Shown piece after piece: positions 1 to 11,806 of a stretch of 64,000 bases of DNA. The DNA is from Loxodes magnus (Eukaryota > Ciliophora > Karyorelictea > Loxodida > Loxodidae), in the NCBI GenBank assembly GCA_946699065.1, contig CAMPDV010000008.1, forward strand, positions 1,674,001-1,738,000, read 5' to 3'. The notes below the pieces were generated by a model. That model worked only from the letters and a program-made list of their open reading frames with translations, was not told where the DNA came from and did not search any database. A program made the translations under genes and the position numbers. Numbering within the stretch: position 1 is the stretch's first letter; each line of letters opens with the position of its first letter.

Positions 1-2269
1 TAAGCTGTAGAATTTTTCCTTGGCCTTTTTGCTTATAAAATTTTTTAAAAGAGTATATAAATTTTTTAAAAAGAGAAAGTTTCAGAATTTTTTAGATAAA
101 ATTTTAAAATTTAAATAAGTGTTCTTTAAATATCTAAAATTTTTAAAGTTGAATCTTTACTTTTAATAATTTATTAAAAAATAGCTTGCATAAATAAATT
201 TTATAACTAATGCCTGATGCTTTCGTTTATTCGACTTTAAAATATTAAATAAAGCCATTCAATAAATATACATCATTAAAGCGCTTTAAGTACAATAAAA
301 TATAAAAATTGAGTCATATAGTTAAGATTTATTTTATAAAATATGGTCTTTATTAATAATTAAACATTGCTTAGTTTTCCCTTTCAACTTATGTGAGAAT
401 TATTTCTTTATATTTAACTGTAAAATTTTTATTTTTATTCTATTCTATTTTATTTTATAAGATAATATATATTTGATCAGTAACTATATTTTATTGTTAA
501 AGAGATTAAATTCATCTATTTTAAATAAATTTAAAAATGATCAAAGTGTATTATATACTTGTAAACATACTTTCTTTTTATTTTTCTTTATATAGTTTAC
601 TATATATTAACTTAAAAATGTTTTATCTCAATTTGCATAGCAACATCAATTTCTACATTTAATTAATATATATTTAAATATTTTATAAAGATGATGATAA
701 TTTTCTTTTATCTAGTTATTTTATATACTAGATCTTGCCATATGAAAATTTTATATCTTTACTTATGCAAAAAATAGAATATAACTTTAATATATATGTA
801 TATGCCTTTATCATATTTTATTAAAATGCTTACTTTTATTATTAGTAATTTTTAATCATTAGTATCATTTATACTTATAGCTATCTTAAATAAGATCATT
901 AAAATCCAATTTTTTTATTTCTACGATTATACAATTTTATCCTTTAACTATTATTTTTTATCAGTTTTTATCTTTAATTTAGATAATTAAGTTTTATTTA
1001 ATATTAGAAAATAAGATACATACTCATATATCTTTATATAAAAGATATCTTAAAAAAATCATTTATTGTGCTATGATTATAGAAATGTTTAAATTGCATT
1101 TCTAACTATGATTATACTATCAATTTTATATTTATTATAATATTCTTCATATGCTTGCTTAATATAAAATCATAAGTTACATTTATACTTTTTATCTATT
1201 TTTTAAGATAATATTTTTAAAATAATCCTATAATAATATTCATTACAAAAAGGACTAAAGTTTGTGTATATTTAATATAGATAAAAACTAATGATAATAA
1301 GTTAAATTTAAATAGTTTTTAGATTAACCTTAATAATAAATCATTTCTCTTTGATTAGATTTAAATTAAAATTATTTCCTAATATTTCATATTGAAAAAA
1401 TAAATAGAAGGTAATAAGCTTGGTATATAAACTATAAAATCAAAGTAGCTCTTTCTATAATAAATAATAGTCTTGGTTATACCAAGTTACCTTCAATAAT
1501 TCAACATTTGAATGTAGGAATGAAATGATTAATTTTGTGACTTCTCTAAAAGATAAAATAGTAGGCTATTGGCAGACCACTTTCTACTGATTCTAATATT
1601 TCCTCAAATATTACTATTTCTTAACCTCTAAATAAAATCTATTATTGATACTAAGATTTAACAATAAAATTAAATGATTTATTTATTTTTATTCTACAAT
1701 TTACTTTAATAAAAATTCCAAAAAAGCTTTAATAGAATAAAAGCCTTTTAATCTATTACATTCTTTATTCTTCTAAATTAGCTAATATTACTAAAATTAT
1801 TCTAATGCTACTCGCTTCATAAAATAATTAGAAGAATCATACTAGAAAGGTTCAATTTCCATATTTTATAATTCCTTAAAATTAAATAAATGGAATAAAA
1901 CCAGCGTTTTGGAGATAGTTAAGATAGCAACTGCAATGAATTTGATTTAATTAAAAAAATAAAAATTAGAATAATTTAGAAGTAAAGCATTAAAATAGTT
2001 AAAGATAAACTAAAAATATAAAATAATAAAGATAGCATATACTAAATAATCTTTATTTATTGTGTATCAAAGTTCATTTTTTCAATCTCTTTTCAAAAAC
2101 TAAACTTAGCATCTTTTAATTTTAAACTGAAATTATTTTATTTTTTCTAAGGATAAATGATTTAACTATTAAAATCAGCTGAAATTAAATAGAAAAATTG
2201 CAATCTAAAAATAGGTAAAAATCATAAGATATTAAAATTAACTATTAAATTAAAATATTTACAATTATT
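1..2269. other. AT-rich stretch, no gene recognised
   Basis: No tRNA, repeat family member or motif-bearing frame was recognised. The stretch ends where the left arm of the large inverted repeat begins. Open frames in the ciliate code exist on both strands but have no supporting motif or second copy. Confidence 0.5.
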
Positions 2270-4567
2270 CTATCTCATATTCTTCTTTAGTTAAGTTCAT
2301 ATTAAACTTTATTATACAACTAAGTTAAATTAGTTCTGTATAAATAATATTATTATTTTCTATTATTTCTTATGCCTTTTTAAATTAAATCTTATAATAA
2401 CACTTCTAACTTACTATATTTCATTCATTTCCTTACTGCTGACTAGACTAATAAATAAGTGATTTAAGTCAAGAAAATATTTTACAATTGAAAGCTGATG
2501 AATTTAAATCTTAGTAATGCTAGATTTATTACTATTGGTATTAATTAAAAGTAAACTGGAAGTAAATAAATATTTCCACCTTTACTAGCAAAAAGAATTT
2601 CCTATTTTTAATATTTTTCTAATTTAATTTTATGATAAAAATTAAATTTCAGTGTATTTATGAACTAGCAATAAAAATTATTTTAATATAATGGAATATT
2701 AGATAAATTAGTAAAGTATGCTTAATAAATTCCTTGCTAAGAATAGAACTTTACATATTAAATAATTAAAATAATTTTTTTAGTGATTTAGTGGAAATAA
2801 TGGAATAAATTTAAATTTTATGATTTAAGTTTACTATTTAAGTTTACTATTTAAAGCACAAAGCTATAATTTTATATTCTTTATCTTACCGACAACTTAA
2901 TCTCCATTATGTTTCTAGTAACTATTCAAATAAATTAGAAATTGAGAATGTAATTAATGCTTCCATTTTACTTTGATCATATTCTATTAAGTTAAATTAA
3001 ATAAAGCTATCTTAGAAGATTGTCATATCATATATAAAAATATTAAAAAAACTTTAATCTTTAAAAATGAATAAATAACTTTAATTATAAGCATTTTGCA
3101 TTTCTTTTCTTCTTTAATTAAAAAAAAGCTTTATAAATACCAACTATTTAGTATTCTTATAGAAAGACTGATTATTTTCTTTCTTGTTTACTTAAAGAAT
3201 ATTCTCTTTATTATTATTTTTTATATGCTTGATGTTTCTTTTAAGTTAGAAATTCTAAATTATTACTAAGGTTATTTTTAAATTTTTATTAGCATTCAAA
3301 GTAATACCAAGATATTAAAAATGCTATTTAGATTTCCTTTTTGGATTTTCTATAAAAGTGTTCTGTAAATTAAATAATCTTTTATATGTACCTACACTTA
3401 TTGGAAAGAAAGGAATTTTATGAAATCTTAAAATATAGTAATTTTAAGTAAAAAGCCTTAAAAACTTTAAATAAGGAACTGATTGAGAGAAATAAAATTT
3501 ATTATGCATAAATAATTTTAATGTTTAGAGACTAAAATATTTAAAGCATTCTATTCTATTAAGTAACTAAATCATTTTCACTTAAATCTTTAATTTCTTA
3601 TCTTTAAAATTAAGAAAAGCATCTATTAGCTTTTATTGAAGAAACATAAAATAAAAATAAATTAGATTTAAATAATTTAATTTAAGAAAGTTTTGCTTAA
3701 AATAAGGATAATTTATATAGTTATTAAGCAACTTTCTATAGAAGTAGAAATAGTTAGATATAGGAACTATAATGAATTAATATAGAGATATAAGTAGCTG
3801 TACTAATAATTAAATAGTTTATTTAATCATTTTATATTTTATTTATTTTATAATTTAATTAGCTTGCAGCTTTATCATATTTTATAATATCTCACTATCC
3901 ATTTATTCATAAATCCTTAATAAATCTTTATAAAAGTGGGAAAGTATTATAGTTAGATCTCACTTAGATTAGAGCAAAATGTGATTTAAAATATAAACAG
4001 GATCTATTTTCTCATCTAAAATACACCAATAGCTTAAGTAAACAAAGTTCTATTCTCAATCTTCTTCAGCAAAGTAATTTAATAGAGTTATTTTTATTTT
4101 TATAAGTCATCAATAATCATACAACAGAGACTAAATAAAATTATTCCCTAAATAGAATTTATAAGCAAATTTTTCTATCTTTACAGTTAAAGCTAAGAAA
4201 CTAAATATCTTATCGAATAAATAAATTTAAGTATTGTTATAATTGAATGATATTGATATTTAAATTAATAATCTATTCATTTAGATAAACAAATACTTAG
4301 CATTTAAACTTTCTTCATTCACTTTGCTATATTTAGTATAGCAAAAATTAAACTCAAACCGTATACTTTATTATGTTCAAGTACATTGAAATTTATTAGC
4401 TTAAAATTTAAGTAAAATCTATTATAATTTAAAAAAGAATTATTGTTTAACTTTTTATTATTTTTAGCATAAAAAACAATTAAAGTTTTGCTATAGTTAA
4501 ATAAAGTGTAGTTAATATCTTTTATTTAAATTTATTTTTATTTATTCAAATTTATATAATTAAAAAA

Positions 4568-4635
4568 TTACATCGGGACTTGAACTTGGGTCTTCTAGAT
4601 GAGATTCGAATATTCTAGCCTCTATAAAATATGTG
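4568..4635 (-). pseudogene. tRNA-Glu relic in left arm
   Basis: On the minus strand this aligns along its length with the good tRNA-Glu(CTC) gene at 48106-48177. It keeps the TTCAAG core of the T loop, a CTC at the anticodon position and the GAATATTCG stretch before it. The acceptor stem does not pair and the T stem is mismatched, so it should not fold as a working tRNA. A T-run follows its 3' end, as in pol III genes. The same relic lies in the right arm at 23900-23967 with two differences in the T arm. It could also be the head of a tRNA-derived short element, but no body or tail is seen. Confidence 0.6.
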
Positions 4636-5017
4636 ATTAGATAATAAATTTTTTATTAGCTATTTAAATCTTTTTATTGCTACTTTTAAAATTTTATTTT
4701 TTTCATTTATAGGGTTATTCTTTTGAAAGCTTAAATCCTTAAAAAGCTGATTAAGATATATCTCTATTTTATTCATCTTAGCTAATTCTTTAGTTAAATT
4801 AAGGAAGTAAATATAAGTATTAAATAGATTATTTTATAATAATCTAACTTTCTATCAAATATACAAAGCCAATAATTCTTAAATTTTAGTTTATTAGTTA
4901 TAGTTAATTCCTATTTTAGATAAGTGCTATACTTCTTAATAAACTCTATACACTCATATTATATATTTATCTTATGTTTCAATGGATTTTATTTTTAATT
5001 ATATAAAGTATTTGAAT

Positions 5018-5044
5018 AGATAATAGCTTATTAAGCTATTATCT
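5018..5044. other. 27-base near-perfect palindrome
   Basis: The sequence from AGATAATAGCTTA to its complement TAAGCTATTATCT forms a 13-bp stem around one central base. The counterpart in the right arm (near 23498-23525) has an extra base and a changed centre, so the hairpin is not strictly kept. No role is evident. Confidence 0.6.
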
Positions 5045-6628
5045 ATAAAGATAGTATCATTTAGAATAAGAACTAAGATAATTAATTTTAAAAGCTTATT
5101 TAGATATTAAAGTTCTTATTATTTGTCTTACTAGTATTTCAAATCAATTTTATTTTTGCTATCTAAATTTAAAAGTTTTATACTTTATACTTAGTTTAAG
5201 GATTAAAATAGCATGATTGTAGTTTTAGAGATAAATAGTAATTGGATTAAAGCTAATAAATAGTTAAAGCTTTTCATATTTTAATTTCTATTCAGTGTGA
5301 TAACTATTAAATGTAGATCTGTGCAATAGTTTAGCTATATTATGCTTGTTTACTCTGAAAAGCCTTTTAATTAATTAAATTATTATATTTTTATTATCTT
5401 TTTCTATAGAAGCCAGCATAAATTATGAAAACATACTTGAGACTTAAATATCCTACTAAGTTAGGATTATGTTTTTGGAGTTGTTTTTAAGATCTTTTAT
5501 TAAACTATAAATCTTTCTTAGGTTTTAGTTATAATAAGATAATTTATCTTATTTCCTTAGCTACTTTCTATTAAGTATTTAATTTTCTTTATTCAAATTC
5601 ATTAAATTTAATTATTAGTGCTTAACCTTATATTTGCTATAGCTTAGCTACAAGACTCTGCCTAATTTTGCTAGATTATTAAGTTAATTTGCATAGGAGA
5701 TCTGAATTTTTGATGGCTATACTGAGAATACTTATATGAGCAAGTTCCACAGTAAGTAATGTGCACTTTTAAGTTTATCCTTTATTCCCTTATCCAATTT
5801 CTTTAAATACTAACTTTGACTATTTTGAGACTGCTAATGATTAAACTGGTAAAATTTAGTTTAGATATTAATGCATTTTCAATGACTAAAATAGGTTATC
5901 GCTATTTAAACTGGGAACATCCTACCCATACTAAAGTAAATAGTTTAACTTAGAGATAAGTATAAAAGCTAAAAGCATTGATATAAATACATTTGATTAC
6001 TATCTAAGTCTTATTAGCTTTAACATCTAGCTAGCTTATTATAACTTAATCACTTTACTACTAGTAGCAACTGTGAAGTTCTAAATAAATAAGAGTGATT
6101 GTTGTTAGTATTTAAGCTTATGATATTTACTAAAAGACCAAAGTACTAGTATTCTATTTTAGTTAATCAATAAGCTATATTGCCTTCTTTAGTTTATTTA
6201 TTAGATTCACTAATTAAAGGCAAAGGAAACTTAAATTCCAACTAATATGCTAGTGAAAGAATATAAAAGGCTAATTCCTATCTATCTTACTACTTAATAA
6301 AAGCACTCTCTAGTTATGATTAAGACTCAGTGCTTAATAGAAGATACTTAAGAATAATAATAATAATATTGCTTAAATTTAATTTAAAGCAATAGAATTA
6401 TAAAGGCATTTAAATAAGCTATTAGCTTAAGTCTTAATCATCTTTAAAAGGCTTTAGACTCAAGGGTTTATAAAAGAGAAATAAGCATTAGTTAATTAAA
6501 ATGAGCAAGTAAAATAATAAATGCTTGGCAAACTTGCTTGTTGGTTCTATTTAATTTAGCTAATAAAAGATTAAGCTTAATTTAAATCAATGATTTGATA
6601 AATTAACTTATTTCCTTTTTATTTAAAT

Positions 6629-6635
6629 GTTCGTA
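6629..6635 (+). promoter_or_regulatory. NYTCGTA motif before Myb-like start
   Basis: GTTCGTA lies 5 bases before the ATG. The three other distinct Myb-like copies have ACTCGTA, GCTCGTA or ACTCGTA within about 5 to 10 bases of their start. CG is rare in this DNA, so its retention is notable. It may be a 5'-UTR or promoter element; this is inference from four sequences. Confidence 0.4.
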
Positions 6636-6640
6636 TAAAA

Positions 6641-7111
6641 ATGAAAGAATCCAACGTAATTGAAGATGAATGGTCTTATGAGGAAGATTTATTTATTATG
6701 GACAAAATGAATAAGAGCAACTGGTTCTACAAATGAACCAAAATTGCAAGGTATATAAATAAAACGTTTCATAACGGTGTGATAGTAAAATGTGATAAGC
6801 AAGTAAAGCGTAGATGGTTATTTGTACTCAATCCGCTTATTAATAATTAGTGGAATAGAGATTAAGCATTAAAATTTGTTAGGATTTCGCAAAAGCATCA
6901 GTGCTAAAGTCGTAGATACTGGTAAAAGCTAAAGAAGGAGTTTTAACCTTACACTTTTAAAATGCTTAAGTTTAAATACAAGTAGTATCAAGCAATGAAA
7001 GAGGCTTAGTTCTTACTCCATCATAAAATCACCATAAAGCAAAGAGTAATAAGCACAGGAAACATAGATTACATTAATTTGCTATGCAAGTAGCTAGAGG
7101 ACTTTTCATGA
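6641..7111 (+). CDS. Myb/SANT-like DNA-binding protein, left-arm copy
   Basis: Read with TAA/TAG as Gln, this gives 156 codons to a TGA at 7109-7111. Residues 9-60 match a Myb/SANT repeat: DEWSYEEDLFI with Trp at 11, then the second-tryptophan position at codon 32 followed by TKIAR, then DKQVKRRW with Trp at 59. Codon 32 is TGA (6734-6736), exactly where the copy at 45992-46462 has TGG. Either UGA is read as Trp here or the frame is interrupted. The C-terminal part (residues 70-156) is basic and conserved among copies (NRDQAL, RISQKHQ, RRYW, LCKQLE) but matches no family I know. ATG 6641 was chosen because all good copies start at the equivalent position, just after the NYTCGTA motif. Homology among copies fades after the terminal TGA. 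The role is probably sequence-specific DNA binding in the nucleus; the target is unknown. The right-arm copy shows no difference over the stretches I compared. Confidence 0.8.
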
Positions 7112-8358
7112 AGATTTTAGTTATATAAAAGAATAAACCATATAAATAACTTTAATCATCTAAAAATAAAATTATTTTACAGTAAGTTATCCATTAAGAA
7201 ATATTCTAAGATAATTAAAAAATATTGTAAATAATTAAATTTAATTAAGAATATCTAAGAGGCTGAGAAAGAAATTATCCAAAGTTTAAATAAACTTAAT
7301 AAAGCTTAATCAAGTATAAATTTGAAGGAAAATTAAGAAATGGTATGAGATTGTATTTTATATAATATTTTTAATTTATACATTAGAGAAATTAATTAAT
7401 AAGCTTATTATTTTAGTTAATTTCAATTATTCTAAAATGCCTTTTGAAATAAGTCTAACTTTATTTTTACATAAGTAGAGTTTTTTCTTCTAAACTAATT
7501 TTTTTTGAAAATATATGAACTTTAACCTAAGTATAAGGATATCTTAGAATATTTCATAGTAACCTTATTAAATATCCAATTAAGTTGTTCCTCTTATATC
7601 AAACACTTTAACAAAATTATTATTAATTTCATTTATAAGTAAAACTAAAATTAGTTAAAGTAGCCTTTGATGAATAAATATTTAAAATAAAATAAAAATT
7701 TAAATAAAGTGAGCATTTGCTTTATGTAATGAGCATAATGTACAAATTATCCTAAAATTAGAATTATTAATATTTTAAAAATAATCCTTAATCATCTAAC
7801 TAAAGATGATATATATCTATACTTATTTCAATCATTTATAATTAGCTTTGAAGTTATGACATACATTTATAGATTAATTATGAATCTAGCAAATTGTTGC
7901 TATAATTTTGATTGTTTAATATTCTTTTAATAGTAACCCATATATTTTGATTATCCAGTTATAATAAATTTAATATTTAGTTATGAAAACTATTTTCTAA
8001 ATTAATAGTTGTATATTTTAGTAAGTATTTCAAAGTTATTGCTATTATGTATTTTACTATTATTGTGCTTAGATATATGAATTTCATTCAATTTATTTAT
8101 ATATTATAACTTTGCTTATTAACAAAAAGTAAGAAAGTATCTGATTGTATAAAACTACAATTATGAAATAATCCTATTGAAAATTAGTTACTTATTAGTA
8201 GCAAAATTAATTAACATTTTTTCGCTAAAGTTTTATCAATTAAGCATATTCAGACTAAGTTAAAATATAGTGATGAATACACTAAACTATATATATTTTT
8301 GATTAAATAAAGAAATAAATAAATTTCTATATATTATATCCTTAATTATAGGATATTT

Positions 8359-11300
8359 TGTAATGATGAATGCACTTGCTGTTTTAATTTAACTTAAGTT
8401 ACTCATTTAAAAAATAAATTTAAATTTGACTTTGCTTTTAAGATCTTGAGTGATAATTAATTATAATTGAAAATAAGAGAATGATCTTATTATAAACTTT
8501 TTTTATTTTTTATAATTATTCTTATTTAACTAAGAATTTAAAACTTTTTTATAATTTTCAAGGATTTCAAATATTTATTTAGATTTATTCATAGAAAAGG
8601 GACTTTAATCACTAAAGAAACTGAATCAATGATCATAAATTAAATTTTCTTAATATTATTCTTGCCAGAATATAAAATTTCGATTCCGGCTTTATTCAGA
8701 TTTTCTTGTGAAGTCAAATATCCTAGGTTTTAGATTATTGCGATATTATTAATAGCTTCAAATATTTTGTAAAAATTTTATCTCTAATTTTAAATTTTAG
8801 GATTATAGCTTATTAAATCTACTACTTATTTCTCTAACCTCATAGGTAGAATATCCCCAGTCTTAATTATTATTTTTTATTTTATTTTTATTTTAGTTTA
8901 ATAATCTTAGGAATTTACAACCATTTGAAATAGACTTTCATATAATATGCTTATTTTCCGTCAAATAAGTTAAAAGCATCTATTACTAACCTTTTGATAG
9001 CTTTTTAAATGGTTTTAGTATTAGACATGCTTTTAGTAGCGCTATTAACTCTATAGACATAATTCCTATATTTTATCTAATTTATTAAATTTAATTAAAT
9101 CTTTCTCCACAAACTAGTAATAAAGCTATAAGGATTTTATTTTTGTTCTTAATACTTAATAAAGATCATACGCAAGTATAAAATACATTTAGAGTATACT
9201 TTAATTCGTATCAAAACTAATAAGCTTCTCAATTAAATAAGACTTACTAATATCTATTATTCTAAAAATTAAACTTAAGATAGGTAAGTTAAATAAAAAT
9301 TACTTATTTACTATTTTAGCCTAAAGGATAAATCATTTCTTTCTGTTTAGAAGTTCAGTTTATATTATTTTAACTTTGATAATTCAGCAATCATAAAATT
9401 AGCAAGCAAGCTAAGAGAAAAATAATTTAAAACATTATATATATAATTAATTATAGTGGGTCTGCTACTTTTAGACAATCCACTTTTAAGTTTAAAGTAA
9501 GGCATAAGTTCCAGCCTAAAATTTATTTTGGTTTTTTCAATCATAAGTCTTGGTAGTTTTTAGATTGCTATTTCTAATCTTTTCCGATAGGTCGAATCCA
9601 GTCACTTTTAAATGAATTCGTTAACTTCAATTTAGATACAAGAAGCTTCTTTATTTAATCGGAGTATTTTTTTCCAGTAAATTTTGCCTCTTAATTGCAA
9701 TAAAGTTTGAATATTTTTCCATTAATTTTCTATGATTCTCTTTTCTTTTAGTCTAAATTGTAAACAATTTCACACTTTATGTCCCGGCCGCTTGCAATAT
9801 CAGTATCTAATTATTTTCTGATAGAGAATATAATTTATCGTAGGTTTTGGTTCCACATCTATCGGATCATTCATTGATGTCTTTTAGAGGAACATGTTTT
9901 CGGTCAGCTCTGCGAATTGATTGAATTTTGCTTCTAATTATATATTCTGATATTTGTTGCCTACTTAATTCATTTTTATGTAGATTTTTATTAATTATCA
10001 AGTATTAAATTTTTCTTTTTAGCTCTTATATTCGTCTTAAAATTTTAAAATATTCCTATTGCATAATTTTGAGATCTTAAAAATTTTTACTGATCGTAGT
10101 TTAAAATGAGATGAATCCTTTTAAGAAGAGACTTTTATAAAGAAATGTTCTATTTTATATTTATAGTATTTAGTAAGCTTGAATTAGAGAAAATGAAATA
10201 AGAAAAGATAGATTTCTTGTGTCTTCAACAAAATTTAAAGAAATTTTAGAAATATCAATATCTGAATTTTATTTGAACAACAAATCTCATAGAAATAGAA
10301 TGAAAATAGAAATAATATTCTTAAAGCTAAAAATTCTATTAATTCATTTAAAAGTAAATGCCCTAATAAGTAAATCAAAAAGGATTAGACTAAACTAATT
10401 TGTACAATAATAACTCATATCAAAAATGGTTTGCCTTTATTAAGATTTACGCAATAAGAAAATTAGATTAAAGTGTGTTGTAAAAATTAAGAATTAACAA
10501 TTTTGTATTTTATCTAAGGAAATATTTGCCCAAATTTAAAGCTAGTTTATAATATAAAATAGGATAAATAAAAGCTATTTATTGCATTTCTTTTATTACC
10601 TAAGCAACTACAGCAAAATATGATATTATTCATTATAGCTATTAAATGTTTCAGAATCAGCTAATAATCATCATTTATTTCATTAATTAAATAAAATATG
10701 AAATTCTAATTCAGAAAGTTCCTAAAAAGCTTAAGATTTAATTATTTTCACTACTCTTTAAAATTAAGTCGAATAAATTGGTAAAAAATCAGACCGAAGT
10801 CTCAAAGACTCCTTTTAACATAAAAAAAAGACGAATAAAAAAGTAATTTTTTTAAAAATAAAAATAAATTGATGCTTAAAGCTTTATAAATTAAATTAAC
10901 TTTATTTGAAGAAAGTTGATTTATTTCTTTAAGCATATGTATAAATAATACTCTTTTATTTTTGTCTATCTATTTATTTGCATTTTAATAGCCTAATGAG
11001 AATTTTTCAAAGGAAATAAAATAAATAGGATAAATTTTAATATCTTACATTCCATTTTTATCATCATTTCAAATATTTTAGATTTACGAAGTAATTCATA
11101 AAAAGCTAAAAACATGATTATCTAAAACATTTTTAAGCTTTTTAATTTAAGCTTAATATCTGCATTACTAGAACTGAACTTAAATTCATAAAGACTGAAT
11201 ACAGCTAAATAAAATTTAAATTTATTTAATTTTTATTATTTATTCAAAAATATTGTTATTTGCTATCTTTATTTTTAAATTTTTACCTTAAATTTATTTC

Positions 11301-11378
11301 ATTTGCGAATTTTTTGAAGGCTTTTATTTACTAAAGCAGGTAAATAATTTAATGGTAATTAATTAATTAAAATTATTT
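8359..11378. other. Spacer between arms, first part
   Basis: Mostly AT-rich DNA without recognised genes, apart from the zinc-knuckle relic around 9460-10010, where G+C rises (for example the CCCGGCCGC stretch near 9782). The first 30 bases after the left arm show faint similarity to DNA on the far side of the retroposon at the right-arm junction, so the original arms may have reached a little further inward. Confidence 0.4.
9460..10010 (-). mobile_element. Zinc-knuckle (gag-like/ORF1-like) relic
   Basis: The minus strand carries a decayed relative of the zinc-knuckle proteins at 19262-19999 and 28968-29714. A CKRPGH core typical of retroelement zinc knuckles is followed about 35 residues downstream by a GKIYWKK stretch, the counterpart of the GxIY motif in the whole-looking copies. 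An acidic stretch with the NDPxDxEP pattern precedes the knuckle and recurs in the relic at 27020. The element is old and broken in several places. I see no flanking duplication, terminal repeat or polymerase domain. Assignment to the same family rests on motif order, not on a database search. Confidence 0.5.
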
Positions 11379-11806
11379 TCATTCCATTCTTTCTAAATGT
11401 TTATATAAATTCCACAATCATTTTTTCTTTCAAATTATCTTTTTTGAGACTCATTACAAGCTTTGACTCATTCAGCGCTTAATGCTACTTAAATTTGAAT
11501 TTCGACACTTCGAATGTATATGACTTTAGCTCTTGCTTCAGTTTTTTCCTATACTTTTTCATTAATGTTAGCACTCCTGATATATTTCACAAAAGTAATT
11601 GCTTGTACTCTATTCCACCTACTATTTGCAACATGCTTAATCTCATTCTATCGTATACGATTTTTGTTTGTCAGTTTTTACTGTTTGATTATGATACTAT
11701 TGTTTATTAATGTTCCTCGATATTTTAGTTAATTTTTTGTAAATATTGGAAAATTCCACCTTATCAATAACGAATTTATTTTCCTCATATGGCCACTCTT
11801 CATAAA
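11379..11806 (-). pseudogene. Decayed Myb/SANT-like gene
   Basis: The minus strand aligns with the Myb-like copies at 38044-38505 and 56364-56816. The start of the Myb repeat survives (EEWPYEENKFVIDK, then TKISR), as does QTVKTDKQ, and the copy ends at the family's terminal LERME-TGA sequence. After TDKQ a small deletion and frame change destroy the KRRW segment, further frame changes follow, and no ATG sits at the usual start position. The second-tryptophan codon is TTA here. It is a relic of the subfamily that includes 38044-38505 and 56364-56816. Short open frames on the plus strand here (11495-11732) are just its antisense. Confidence 0.75.

Larger units (their letters stand above)
2270..8358 (+). 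repeat. Left arm of a 24-kb inverted repeat
   Basis: This arm of about 6.09 kb reappears, reverse-complemented, at 20181-26250. The outer end starts at CTATCTCATATTC and the inner end stops at CCTATAATTAAGGATATTT-type sequence (reading TTAATTATAGGATATTT here). Differences between the arms are scattered substitutions and small indels. I estimate a few percent by eye, higher near 8200-8260, where a 40-base stretch has several changes. The arm contains a tRNA-Glu relic (4568-4635, minus), a small palindrome (5018-5044) and a Myb/SANT-like gene (6641-7111). The DNA from about 5000 to 6640 is somewhat richer in G+C than its surroundings, but codon-position counts that I made by hand over part of it show no triplet bias. 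I see no recombinase or transposase. It could be a long terminal inverted repeat of a mobile element or a segmental inverted duplication. Confidence 0.93.

Noticed and set aside
11495-11732. Two overlapping short plus-strand open frames of 71-72 codons
   Set aside because: They lie antisense to a decayed Myb-like gene on the minus strand. Their hydrophobic text is the complement of that gene, with no motif of its own.
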